Source: Imbroritus primus (GTDB taxonomy: Bacteria > Pseudomonadota > Gammaproteobacteria > Burkholderiales > Burkholderiaceae). Taken from it: a stretch of DNA of 64,000 nt. Below, in pieces: positions 36,487 to 44,593 of the stretch. The stretch lies in the NCBI GenBank assembly GCA_000272025.2, contig AKCV02000015.1:434001-498000 (forward strand), in the 5' to 3' direction. The notes beneath the pieces are model-generated. The model saw nothing but the letters and a program-made list of their open reading frames with translations. It was not told the origin of the DNA and did not search any database. How positions within the stretch are numbered: position 1 is the stretch's first letter; each line of letters starts with the position of its first letter. The translations under genes and the position numbers were made by a program.

Positions 36487-37833
36487 ATGAAAAAAACTTT
36501 ATTGGCATCGGCGATTGCGCTTGCGTTTGGCATAGGAAGCCAGGCATGGGCAGATGGGCCGAGCGTGGATGAGCGCGGTGCGGGTGACGCGTCGCAGACC
36601 ATTACGAAGGTGAAGAGCCGGACCGATTCCACCACGACCACCCAAAATGGCTCGGGTGCGGCGGCCAGTGACAATGCATTGGCCATCCAGGCGAATGACA
36701 GCAGCAACAACTCCGACCAGAACAACAACAAGAGTGCTGGCGATAACCGTAATAACCGCGGCAAGGTCAAGGCGGAAGGCTATGGTACCGCTGCAGCCAA
36801 CAACGGCGGCGTTGCAAGCGCAGCGTTCAGCAATGCCTTCAACACCAGCAAGGCCATCGCCATCAGCAAGCTGGAGGGTACGGTGACCAATATCCGTCTA
36901 CACGGGATTGGTAACGTCGCCAAGAACTTCGGCGATGCGAATGGTGCAACAGGCGGTAAAGGCGGTGCTGGATACGGTGGCAACGGCACTGGCGGTAACG
37001 CTGGCAATGGCGGTGCAGGCGGTGGTGGCGGCGATGGCGGCTCGGCCATTAACGGCAGTGCATCGGCCGGTAACGCCAGCAATGGCAGCGCGACCGCAGG
37101 CAACGGCGGACGCGGCGGCACCGCTCGCGATGCGTCCGGCGGAGCTGGTGGTTACGGTAAGGGTACTGGCGGGCAGGGCGCGGCCGGCAGCCTGGCCGGC
37201 GGCGGCTACGGTAAAGGCAGTGGCGGTGACGGGCTTGCTGGCAGTCTAGCTGGCGGCGGCTCGGGTGCAGGTGCTGGCGGTGAGTCGTCAGCGGAGACCG
37301 GACGTGGTTCGACAGCAACTTCAACCGGCGGCGCGGTCGCGGGGATTGGCGGAGCAGGTACTTCCGGTAGCGCGACGGGCAGTGGCGGCGCAGGATCTGG
37401 CAGCGGCGGTGGCGGTACGACCGGTTCGTCGTCAGTCACGGCTGGCGGTGGAACCGGCGGTGGTGGAGCGGGTGGCTCGGCGGCCAACGTGGCCGGCAAC
37501 GCCGGCAACGGCGGCAGCGCGACCAATGGTGGCGCATCGACCCAGGCCTCGAACGGTAGCGCTACGGCCGGCAACGGCGCGGTGGGTGCGACGGGCGGCG
37601 CCGGTGGTACCGGTGGAGTCGGCAATGGCGGCACCGGCAACGGTGCAGTCGGCGGCGCAGGCGGCAATGGCGGTGCACAGGTGGTGGATGCGGGCACCTT
37701 CAATATGTCCAATGCCATGGCCAGTGTCGGTCAGTCCGCAGCAGGCGTGATGATCGCCAACCAGAACAGCGGCTTCGCTTCGCTGGTGCAGCAGAGCGTC
37801 AACGTTCAGGCCAATCTGAACGTCGGACGGTAA
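36487..37833 (+). CDS. Exported Gly/Ser/Ala/Asn-rich repeat protein, candidate amyloid or adhesin fibre subunit
   Basis: This 448-residue protein has a clear signal peptide (MKKTLLASAIALAFGIGSQAW, cut after WA|D near residue 23). Residues 24-160 are Asn/Ser/Thr-rich and polar. Residues 160-400 are dominated by Gly with GG-x-GG units and longer duplicates: GGYGKG-x-GG...AGSLAGGG occurs twice, and ASNGSATAGNG twice. The C-terminal 45 residues are ordinary in composition and contain QNSGFASLVQQSVNVQANL, a pattern shared with the next gene product. ATG 36487 has GGGAG upstream. It heads a five-gene operon with a C39 peptidase and a coiled-coil barrel; a hairpin follows its stop codon. Fibre subunit is my best reading; a PE_PGRS relation is not implied. 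Confidence 0.85.
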   Translation: MKKTLLASAIALAFGIGSQAWADGPSVDERGAGDASQTITKVKSRTDSTTTTQNGSGAAASDNALAIQANDSSNNSDQNNNKSAGDNRNNRGKVKAEGYGTAAANNGGVASAAFSNAFNTSKAIAISKLEGTVTNIRLHGIGNVAKNFGDANGATGGKGGAGYGGNGTGGNAGNGGAGGGGGDGGSAINGSASAGNASNGSATAGNGGRGGTARDASGGAGGYGKGTGGQGAAGSLAGGGYGKGSGGDGLAGSLAGGGSGAGAGGESSAETGRGSTATSTGGAVAGIGGAGTSGSATGSGGAGSGSGGGGTTGSSSVTAGGGTGGGGAGGSAANVAGNAGNGGSATNGGASTQASNGSATAGNGAVGATGGAGGTGGVGNGGTGNGAVGGAGGNGGAQVVDAGTFNMSNAMASVGQSAAGVMIANQNSGFASLVQQSVNVQANLNVGR

Positions 37834-37845
37834 CGCTGACCGGCG

Positions 37846-37872
37846 GCGCCGGCCACATGGTGTGGCCGGCGC
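37846..37872 (+). terminator. Strong intra-operon hairpin after the repeat-protein gene
   Basis: A perfect 12-bp stem (GCGCCGGCCACA / TGTGGCCGGCGC) with a 3-base loop begins 13 bp after the stop codon. No T-run follows, so it may act as a partial terminator or a 3' stabiliser rather than a full stop. Confidence 0.7.
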
Positions 37873-37976
37873 TCCCAATCGTCCGCCATATCGTACGAAT
37901 CACGGTACGAATTGCAGTGTGAACGACGGTGCGGCGGCTGAACCTCGTACAACCGTACGGGGAGAGGAGAGTGATC

Positions 37977-38432
37977 GTGCGAGCGATGATCCGTAGTGCG
38001 CTGGTTGCGCCAGCGGCGCTGGCGCTGGCGGTCGCAGCGTGGGCTGCCCCCGGCCCTGAAGAGCCTGTTGTGGAAACCCTGGTGGTCCAGGAAACGGTAC
38101 AGGTGCCGCCTCATGCCGTACATGCGGGGACCTCGGGCGACGCACCGGCTCCGTCCGTTGCTGTCGCAGCTGTCGTGCCGGGTATCGGACGACCTGTCGA
38201 TGCGCGTGCGCTGGATGGGTACCGTGGCGGTACCGGCATCGTGGTAAATGACATGCGTTTGCGCGGCGTAGTCGCCGACAACACGGCCATCGATGTCACC
38301 ACCGGCAGCAACATGATCCGTGATGGCGCGTTCGCGCATATGAACGGCATTCCTACAGTGGTGCAGAACACCGGGGCCAATGTTCTGATCCAGAGCGCCA
38401 CGATTGTCAATGTGCAGTTCCAGGCGCCATGA
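37977..38432 (+). CDS. Small exported protein with double-glycine-like motif
   Basis: This 151-residue protein has a signal sequence (AMIRSALVAPAALALAVAAWAA, cut near residue 24), a Pro/Val-rich linker to residue 73, then VDARALDGYRGG with the glycine pair at 84-85. The 66 residues after it (TGIVVNDMRLRGVV ... QNTGANVLIQSATIVNVQF) form a compact beta-rich-looking module whose QNTG...L-I-Q...VNVQ motif resembles the C terminus of the upstream repeat protein. GTG 37977 has AGGAG 7 bases upstream; ATG 37986 is an alternative. It overlaps the C39 gene by 4 bp. A minor fibre subunit or nucleator is possible. Confidence 0.7.
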   Translation: MRAMIRSALVAPAALALAVAAWAAPGPEEPVVETLVVQETVQVPPHAVHAGTSGDAPAPSVAVAAVVPGIGRPVDARALDGYRGGTGIVVNDMRLRGVVADNTAIDVTTGSNMIRDGAFAHMNGIPTVVQNTGANVLIQSATIVNVQFQAP

Positions 38433-39118
38433 AAGCCTGGCCTGCATTACTTGTGCTGTACGCACTGGCAGGCGGCTGGCCTGCCACGTATGCCGCATCG
38501 CTGGACATTCCCGGCATGCGTGGCGGACCTGCCTCCGTCAGGGTAACGAGCATGAAGGAGGCGCGTTTCAAAGGCACAGTTCGCCAGCAGTTCGATTTCA
38601 GTTGTGGCTCGGCGGCGATCGCCACCTTGCTGACGTACCAGTACGGCCAGCCGATCAGCGAACAGACAGCCTTCACCGCCATGTATGCCGCGGGTGATCA
38701 GGAAAAGATCCGTCGCGAGGGTTTTTCGCTGCTGGATATCAAACGTTTTCTCGAGACACGCGGTTTCGCCGCGGACGGCTTCGAGCTCACGCTCGACAAG
38801 CTGGCCGAGGCGCGGCTGCCTGCCATCGTATTGATCAAGGAAAAGGGCTATCACCATTTCGTCGTCATCAAGGGTATGCGCGGCGAGCGCGTGCTGATCG
38901 GCGATCCGGCCTTCGGGACGCGTGCGGTCTCGCGCACGGCGTTCGAAGCGATGTGGGACAACGAGGTGCTGTTCGTGGTGCACAACCGCCAGGAGCTGGC
39001 GCGTTTCAACCAGCCCGTGGACTGGAGCGTGGCGCCCCGGGCGCCTCTCGAAGCCGCGGTTCATCGCGACGGATTGTGGAACATCACGATCCCGCGCCTG
39101 GGCCCCGGTGATTTCTGA
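38429..39118 (+). CDS. Periplasmic C39-family cysteine peptidase (FapD-like)
   Basis: This 229-residue protein has a Sec signal peptide (MKAWPALLVLYALAGGWP..., ending near residue 22), then LDIPGMRGG, its own double-glycine-like motif with Gly32-Gly33. The peptidase core has the full C39 set: Gln/Cys in QQFDFSCGSAA (Cys59), His143 in YHHFVVIKG and Asp159 in IGDPAFG. It has no ABC or transmembrane domain, unlike bacteriocin exporters with fused C39 domains, so it works alone in the periplasm. The same fold and operon place (before a small protein and the outer-membrane channel) define FapD in Pseudomonas. It starts with a 4-bp overlap with the gene before. Confidence 0.85.
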   Translation: MKAWPALLVLYALAGGWPATYAASLDIPGMRGGPASVRVTSMKEARFKGTVRQQFDFSCGSAAIATLLTYQYGQPISEQTAFTAMYAAGDQEKIRREGFSLLDIKRFLETRGFAADGFELTLDKLAEARLPAIVLIKEKGYHHFVVIKGMRGERVLIGDPAFGTRAVSRTAFEAMWDNEVLFVVHNRQELARFNQPVDWSVAPRAPLEAAVHRDGLWNITIPRLGPGDF

Positions 39119-39126
39119 GGTGCATG

Positions 39127-39660
39127 ATGCAATTCAAATCTTCTTCACGTACATGGCTGGGCGGCATCTGCATGCTGGCCGGATGGCTTGTCCCACTGCA
39201 TGCCGGCGCCATGGATGCCGGCCATCCACACAACGTGGTGCAGGGCTGGCACAAGGTCAGTATCGAACGGCTCGATACCATGCGCGGCGGTTTCGTGACG
39301 CCACAGGGACTGCATGTTGCGTTCGGCATCGAGCGCGCGATCTACGTCAATGGCGAGCTGGTGGCGTCGGTGAACATCAGCATTCCCGACCTGGGCCGCA
39401 TCACGCAGGAACAGGCGCGCGCCCTGGCGAACGTCAACACCACCATGAATCTCGTCCAGAACGGCCCGGCCAACACTTTCCAGCCGGCATTGGAGAACCC
39501 GCTCACGGTTGGCACGGTGATCCAGAACACCTTGAACAACCAGCAGATCAGCAGCCTGTTGCGCATTGATGCCATCGTCAACACGCTCGAGGGATTCAAG
39601 AACATGCATGCACAGACAGCGTTGAGCCAGGCGCTGGCCAACGTCACAGGAGGTCGCTGA
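39127..39660 (+). CDS. Small exported protein with double-glycine-like motif (FapE-like position)
   Basis: This 177-residue protein has a signal sequence (LGGICMLAGWLVPLHAGAM, about residues 11-29), then KVSIERLDTMRGG with Gly54-Gly55. The 122 residues beyond it include VNGELVASVNISIPDLGRI and a C-terminal half rich in Asn/Gln/Leu (VQNGPANTF, VIQNTLNNQQISSLL). ATG 39127 has GAGG 6 bases upstream; ATG 39124 is too close. I recognise no family. It sits between the C39 peptidase and the barrel, where FapE sits in fap operons, and may be exported through the barrel. Confidence 0.7.
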   Translation: MQFKSSSRTWLGGICMLAGWLVPLHAGAMDAGHPHNVVQGWHKVSIERLDTMRGGFVTPQGLHVAFGIERAIYVNGELVASVNISIPDLGRITQEQARALANVNTTMNLVQNGPANTFQPALENPLTVGTVIQNTLNNQQISSLLRIDAIVNTLEGFKNMHAQTALSQALANVTGGR

Positions 39661-39724
39661 CCCCATCCGCAATGCCGCGGAGCGGCACTTGCCATCCATA
39701 TCCGCTCGATCGGGAGAACGCATC

Positions 39725-41038
39725 GTGAACACAACAACGAGAAAGATGTCGGTTGCGGCCCTTGCGGCTGCTGGGCTGTGTGTCCCAACTGCCTATGCGC
39801 AGGAGGTGCGGGATCCGCTGATCGAACTCGAGCAGCTCAAGCAGAAGATGGCGGAGCAGAGCGCCGAGATGGAAGCGCTGCGACGCACGCTCGACGCGCA
39901 ACAGGAGAGCCTGAATGCCTTCCGTCGCATGCTGCGTGACGATACGCTGTCGCACATGCGTGGCGGCATGGCGGCCCCGGGGCGCAGCGCGGATGCTGGT
40001 GGCTGGGGCGCACCCATGCTGGCGCAGAACGCTACGCCACCCGATGGCGGGCCGGTTGGCCGCGCGCCGGAGCATGATGGCAGGCCGCCGGAGATCGCAC
40101 CCATCTTCGACCAGCCGGGCGTACTGACGCCGGCCCGTACGTTCGTCTTCGAGCCGTCCTTGCAGTTCGGCTACTCATCCAATAACCGGGTCGCGCTGGT
40201 GGGGTACACCATCATCCCGGCCTTGCTGATCGGGCTGATCGATGTGCGAGAGGTCAAGATCACGTCCCTGGTTGGCGCGGCGACGTTTCGCTATGGCCTG
40301 ACCAACCGGCTGGAGATCGAGGCGCGCATTCCCTACGTCTATACCTCGAGTTCCACGGTCAGCCGTGAGCCATTCATCGGCACGGCCGGCGAACGGACCT
40401 TCGATGCGCGCGGCCACGCGCTGGGCGACGCAGAAGTCACGGTCCGCTACCAGATCAATGACGGCGGGGTCGACAAGGCATACTACGTCGGCTGGCTGCG
40501 CTTCAAGTCGCGTACGGGCAAGGATCCTTTCGAGGTCGAGACTGACTGCGTGACACGCTGTGTCGGCAATACGACCGGTACGGGCCTGCCATTGTCGATG
40601 CCGACGGGATCGGGCTTCTACGCGATCCAGCCTGGTTTGACCTGGCTCTATCCTTCCGATCCGGTAGTGTTCTTCGGCAGTGTCAGTTACCTCTACAACT
40701 TCAAGCGCAGTGGTGTCAGCCGGACAGTGCTCAATGGCGAGAAGGAGTTCATCGGCTCGGTCGCGCCGGGCGGCATTATCGGTTTCAACTTCGGCATGGG
40801 TCTAGCGCTCAACGACAAGGCTTCGTTCAGCATCGGCTATGACCAGAGCATCGTCGGCAAGACCAAGCAGAATGGACAGACGGTACCTGGCTCGGTCCGG
40901 ACGGTATTGGGTACGCTGCTGGTCGGCTACTCGTACCGCCTGAGCGACAAGCGCACGCTCAACCTGGCAATTGGGGCGGGCCTGACGCGCGATACACCGG
41001 ACCTGACCGTTACGCTACGCTTGCCGATGACGTTTTAA
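39725..41038 (+). CDS. Outer-membrane barrel with N-terminal coiled coil (FapF-like)
   Basis: This 437-residue protein has a signal peptide cut after AYA|Q (residue 25), a coiled coil at residues 32-71 (LIELEQLKQKMAEQSAEM...), the motif TLSHMRGG with Gly80-Gly81, a Pro/Gly-rich linker, and a beta-barrel from about residue 130 to the end. The barrel shows alternating hydrophobic strands (EPSLQFGYSSNNRVAL, TSLVGAATFRYG) and ends in the aromatic C terminus RLPMTF used by the BAM complex. GTG 39725 has GGGAG about 9 bases upstream. FapF of Pseudomonas has the same coiled-coil-plus-barrel plan, as a gated trimeric secretion pore. Its gene overlaps the antiporter gene tail to tail by 29 bp. Confidence 0.78.
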   Translation: MNTTTRKMSVAALAAAGLCVPTAYAQEVRDPLIELEQLKQKMAEQSAEMEALRRTLDAQQESLNAFRRMLRDDTLSHMRGGMAAPGRSADAGGWGAPMLAQNATPPDGGPVGRAPEHDGRPPEIAPIFDQPGVLTPARTFVFEPSLQFGYSSNNRVALVGYTIIPALLIGLIDVREVKITSLVGAATFRYGLTNRLEIEARIPYVYTSSSTVSREPFIGTAGERTFDARGHALGDAEVTVRYQINDGGVDKAYYVGWLRFKSRTGKDPFEVETDCVTRCVGNTTGTGLPLSMPTGSGFYAIQPGLTWLYPSDPVVFFGSVSYLYNFKRSGVSRTVLNGEKEFIGSVAPGGIIGFNFGMGLALNDKASFSIGYDQSIVGKTKQNGQTVPGSVRTVLGTLLVGYSYRLSDKRTLNLAIGAGLTRDTPDLTVTLRLPMTF

Positions 41039-42746
41039 CGTGCGTGGCCATACCGTCGGACATGCGTTCGAGCACATGGTCCGTCATGCCGGCAGCCAGT
41101 TCTTCCTCGCCGAGGAAGATACGGCCGGCATGCTCGCGTGCCAGCAGCGTGGCTTCTTCCTCGCTGTGGGTACGTACCACGGTTTCGATGCCCGGGTTCA
41201 GCGTCCGTGCGATCTCGATCATCTGACGCACATGGAAGGTGTCGGGCGTAGCGATCACCAGCATGCGGGCGTGCACGATGTGTGCCTGGATGAGCACTGC
41301 GGGTTCGGCGGCATTGCCGGATACCGCCGGGATGCCGCGAGCACGCAGGGCCTCGACGATTTCCCGGTTCTGTTCTGCCACCACGTAGGGAATACCGTTG
41401 GTCGTCAGCGCGGCGCCGATGCGACGTCCGACGCGGCCATAACCTACCAGCACCACCTGGTTACGGAGGCTTTTCTGGTCGGTGGACATTGGCAGCTCGG
41501 CCAGCGGGTCGTCGCGCTGCTCGAGGCGGCGGGCCAGGCCCGAGCGGGCGCGGATCCAGCGTTGCAACGGCTCGATGGCCTGGAACACAAAGGAGTTGAG
41601 GGCGATCGAAATCAGGGCTCCGGCGAGGATCAGGCTCTGGCCTTCTACCGGCAATAGCTTGAGTGCAACGCCCAGGCTGACCAGGATGAAGGCGAACTCC
41701 CCGATCTGCGCGAGGCTGGCGGATACTGTCAGTGCCGTGTTCAGTGGGTAGCGGAAGGCGAGCACCAGCAGGAAGGCGGCAACGGTTTTGCCAAGCACGA
41801 TGACGGCAATCACCGCGAGTACGTGCAGTGGTTCCTCGATCAGGATCGACGGATCGAACAGCATGCCGACCGAGACGAAAAACAGCACCGAAAAGGCATC
41901 GCGCAGCGGCAGCGATTCTTCTGCGGCACGATGGCTGAGAGCGGATTCGCGCAAGACCATGCCGGCAAAGAAAGCGCCGAGGGCAAACGATACGCCGAAC
42001 AGCTCGGTGGCGCCGTAGGCGATGCCGATGGCGGCGGAAATCACGCATAGGCTGAACAGTTCACGCGAGCCGGTGCGCGCCACCTGCCACAGCAGCCAGG
42101 GGAATACGCGGCGTCCGACGATCAGCATCAGCGTGACGAAGGCCGTCACCTTGGCCAGTGTCCACAGGATGGTCTGCCACAGTGCAGTGTCAGGCTGTGC
42201 GCCTTCCCCCGGTGCGCCGCCGAGCGGAATCGCCAGGGCCGGCAGCAGCACAAGCGCCAGGACCATGGCGAGATCTTCGACGATCAGCCAGCCGACCGCG
42301 ATGCGGCCATTCATCGATTCGAGGATGCCGCGGCTTTCGAGCGCGCGCAGCAGCACCACGGTACTTGCGGTCGACAGGCACAGGCCGAACACGATGCCTT
42401 CGCCGATGCTCCAGCCCCAGGTCCATGCCACGCCCATGCCCATCAGCGTTGCTGCGCCAATCTGCACGATGGCTCCAGGCAAGGCAATGCGGCGGACGGC
42501 CAGTAAGTCGTTCAGGGAAAAATGCAGGCCCACGCCGAACATCAGCAGCATCACGCCAATCTCGGCCAACTGCCCGGCGAGTTCGAGGTCGGCGACGAAC
42601 CCTGGGGTTCCCGGCCCGATCGCGATTCCGGCCAGCAGGTAGCCGACAAGCGCAGGTATTCGAAGCTTCGAGCAGATGAAGCCGAGAATGAGCGCAAGGC
42701 CGAGGCCAGCCGCGATGGTCGTGATCAGCGATATGTCGTGAGGCAC
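41010..42746 (-). CDS. ybaL: CPA2-family K+/H+ antiporter with RCK domain (YbaL-like)
   Basis: This protein of about 578 residues has 12-13 transmembrane helices with Kef-type motifs (LVGYLLAGIAIGPGTPGF; LSTASTVVLL; LFFVSVGMLFDPS) and a C-terminal Rossmann RCK domain (VVLVGYGRVGRRIGAAL, about residues 440-560), as in YbaL and KefB/C. It exchanges K+ for protons at the inner membrane, gated by nucleotide. I chose GTG 42746 because PHDISLITTIAAGLGL matches the family start; ATG 42791 adds 15 residues and lacks a clear ribosome site. The 3' end overlaps the barrel gene by 29 bp. Confidence 0.9.
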   Translation of the reverse strand: MPHDISLITTIAAGLGLALILGFICSKLRIPALVGYLLAGIAIGPGTPGFVADLELAGQLAEIGVMLLMFGVGLHFSLNDLLAVRRIALPGAIVQIGAATLMGMGVAWTWGWSIGEGIVFGLCLSTASTVVLLRALESRGILESMNGRIAVGWLIVEDLAMVLALVLLPALAIPLGGAPGEGAQPDTALWQTILWTLAKVTAFVTLMLIVGRRVFPWLLWQVARTGSRELFSLCVISAAIGIAYGATELFGVSFALGAFFAGMVLRESALSHRAAEESLPLRDAFSVLFFVSVGMLFDPSILIEEPLHVLAVIAVIVLGKTVAAFLLVLAFRYPLNTALTVSASLAQIGEFAFILVSLGVALKLLPVEGQSLILAGALISIALNSFVFQAIEPLQRWIRARSGLARRLEQRDDPLAELPMSTDQKSLRNQVVLVGYGRVGRRIGAALTTNGIPYVVAEQNREIVEALRARGIPAVSGNAAEPAVLIQAHIVHARMLVIATPDTFHVRQMIEIARTLNPGIETVVRTHSEEEATLLAREHAGRIFLGEEELAAGMTDHVLERMSDGMATHVKTSSASVA

Positions 42747-42972
42747 TATATATGGAATCCGAGGGCAGTCATGCGGAGACGAAGGCGGCATGCCGCTTTC
42801 GACAGGGAGAAATTTATTGTAACGGATGGAATTCGAAGCCGCCGACAAAAAAGTGGCGATTCAGCGGCACGTCATGATGCGGCGCGCCATGACGGCGCTA
42901 CATGAGCATGCAGCCGCAAGGGAAGCGGCGGATGCCGCTTCGGGGGCAGGGAAGACAGGCCAGAGAGACGGG

Positions 42973-43308
42973 CTATTGCTTGGCAGGCAGCAGGATGGTC
43001 ACCAGGATGGCGGCATCTTCGACGGCTTCCAGGGCATGCGGCGCACCGCCCGGCAGGTAGAGCAGGGTGCCGGCCGTCATCTCCACCGACCGCGCGCCGA
43101 GCTGGAGCCGGACTTTTCCTGCGAGACACTGGATGGTGACTTCACCGGCGACCTGGTGCTCGGGAAAGCGTTCCCCGCTAAGCAACACCAGCCGCATCAC
43201 TTCGAGGTGATCGGTCTTGAAGAACGCCTGGGTTGCCGTCTCGAGCAGCGAAGCGCCGGTGGGGTGGAGATCGATGAGCTCGCCAGGGGCGGCATGCGGC
43301 ATGGCCAT
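42973..43308 (-). CDS. Single-domain cupin protein
   Basis: This 111-residue protein is a small RmlC-type cupin. Metal-ligand positions occur in EHQVAGEVTIQCLAGKVRLQL (His and Glu) and GGAPHALEAVEDAAIL (His). GGAGG lies 7 bases before ATG 43308. It follows nnrS on the same strand and is probably the last gene of the nitric-oxide block. Its function is unknown; cupins near nnrS/hmp genes recur in proteobacteria and may bind iron. Confidence 0.82.
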   Translation of the reverse strand: MAMPHAAPGELIDLHPTGASLLETATQAFFKTDHLEVMRLVLLSGERFPEHQVAGEVTIQCLAGKVRLQLGARSVEMTAGTLLYLPGGAPHALEAVEDAAILVTILLPAKQ

Positions 43309-43369
43309 GAGGTCTCCTCCGTGCAGGGTTGGTGTCTCTATTGAACCCCGGCGTGCACGGAAGTTCAAG

Positions 43370-44572
43370 TCAGCCTGGCTTGCCGTCCAGCCGCGGCCGG
43401 CTGAGCACCGGCCAGTAGCGGACGGCATAAATGCCAAAGCCGGCAGCCCACATCAAGCCCGAGGCGAGCATGGCACTGCCGTAGGCAGCCGGCCATGCGC
43501 CGCCGGCTACGCGCACGAAAGCGGCGCAGAGGATCAAGAGATAGGCTGTAATCTCCCAGCGGTCGGCGCGCAACGGACGGCCAGTGTGACCGCGCGCGGT
43601 GCGCGTCATCATGCCGATCGTCATGGCGCCGATGGTGCCTGCCGTCAACGCATGCGTTGCCAGCACGGCAGGGATCAGGTGCAGATGCGCCAGTCCGCGC
43701 AGGACCAGGTGCACGACGAGCCATGCATAGCCGGCGTGCAGGATCCAGACCAGAGGCGTACGCAGCGTACGCCACGGTTGCCAGCCGTGCAGGCGCGCTG
43801 CATGAGCGGCAGCGGCGGCGAGCGCCAGCGCAGCCTGTATGCCCTCAGGCAAGGCCAGTACATGCGCGGCCAGCAAGGCCAGCAACAGACCGAGTGCGGC
43901 ACGCTCGATCCACTGGCGACGCGTGGCCCGCGTGCCGGGGACGCCGTTGTTGGTGAACATGGGGATGACACGGCCACCGATGACGGCGATGATGAACAGC
44001 ACCACATCGAGTGCGATATGGAGGCCATCCAGCGGTGAAATCGGCAGGCGGCCCGCCAAGGCCAGATGAAAGCTTGCGCTGGAAGCTGCCAGCGCCACCA
44101 GCAGGGCGATGAAGAAAAAATTACGCCGGTTACCGGAACGCCACAACGCCCCGGAGATGGCCCACGCCACGGCGAGCGGGAAAGCGGTAACGGTCACGGC
44201 CGCAAGCAGCGGATATGGACCTGCGGCGAAGAATCGGCCGAGCAGCCACAGCGCGGCCAGTGCAGCCAGCCGCCAGCCATCAGGGGTCGGCTGGCCGGTC
44301 CAGGCGCGTACGGCGGTCAGCAGAAAGCCGGCAATGATGGCGGACGTGAAGCCGAATACCATTTCATGTGCATGCCACAACATGGCCGGCATGCCGCCGG
44401 GCAGCGGCACGCCAGGCGCATGCGGTGAGAGTTGCAGGATCCACAGCAACATGCCGGCCGCACTCAGCAGCGCGCCCAGCAGGTAGAACGGCCGGAACCC
44501 GAGCGCCCACAGCGCGTGGCGTGCAGCAGGCTGGCGCGACATGTCAGCGCCGTGGGAAGTTGTCTCGTGCAT
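43370..44572 (-). CDS. nnrS: NnrS-family protein
   Basis: This protein of about 400 residues has 11-12 hydrophobic helices. The N-terminal segment LGFRPFYLLGALLSA, the WHAHEMVFGFTSAIIAGFLLTAV block with two His, and VIPMFTNNGVPG are the NnrS hallmarks. NnrS is a heme- and copper-containing membrane protein that protects against nitric oxide. Starts at 44572 (ATG) and 44542 (ATG) are both possible. It lies after hmp on the same strand in a block headed by nsrR. Confidence 0.92.
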   Translation of the reverse strand: MHETTSHGADMSRQPAARHALWALGFRPFYLLGALLSAAGMLLWILQLSPHAPGVPLPGGMPAMLWHAHEMVFGFTSAIIAGFLLTAVRAWTGQPTPDGWRLAALAALWLLGRFFAAGPYPLLAAVTVTAFPLAVAWAISGALWRSGNRRNFFFIALLVALAASSASFHLALAGRLPISPLDGLHIALDVVLFIIAVIGGRVIPMFTNNGVPGTRATRRQWIERAALGLLLALLAAHVLALPEGIQAALALAAAAAHAARLHGWQPWRTLRTPLVWILHAGYAWLVVHLVLRGLAHLHLIPAVLATHALTAGTIGAMTIGMMTRTARGHTGRPLRADRWEITAYLLILCAAFVRVAGGAWPAAYGSAMLASGLMWAAGFGIYAVRYWPVLSRPRLDGKPG

Positions 44573-44593
44573 GGCCTGTCCGTGTGTCAAAGA

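Noticed and set aside
36958-37690. PE_PGRS or collagen-like protein
   Set aside because: The Gly repeat lacks the PE domain and the regular Gly-x-y triplets; similarity is compositional only.
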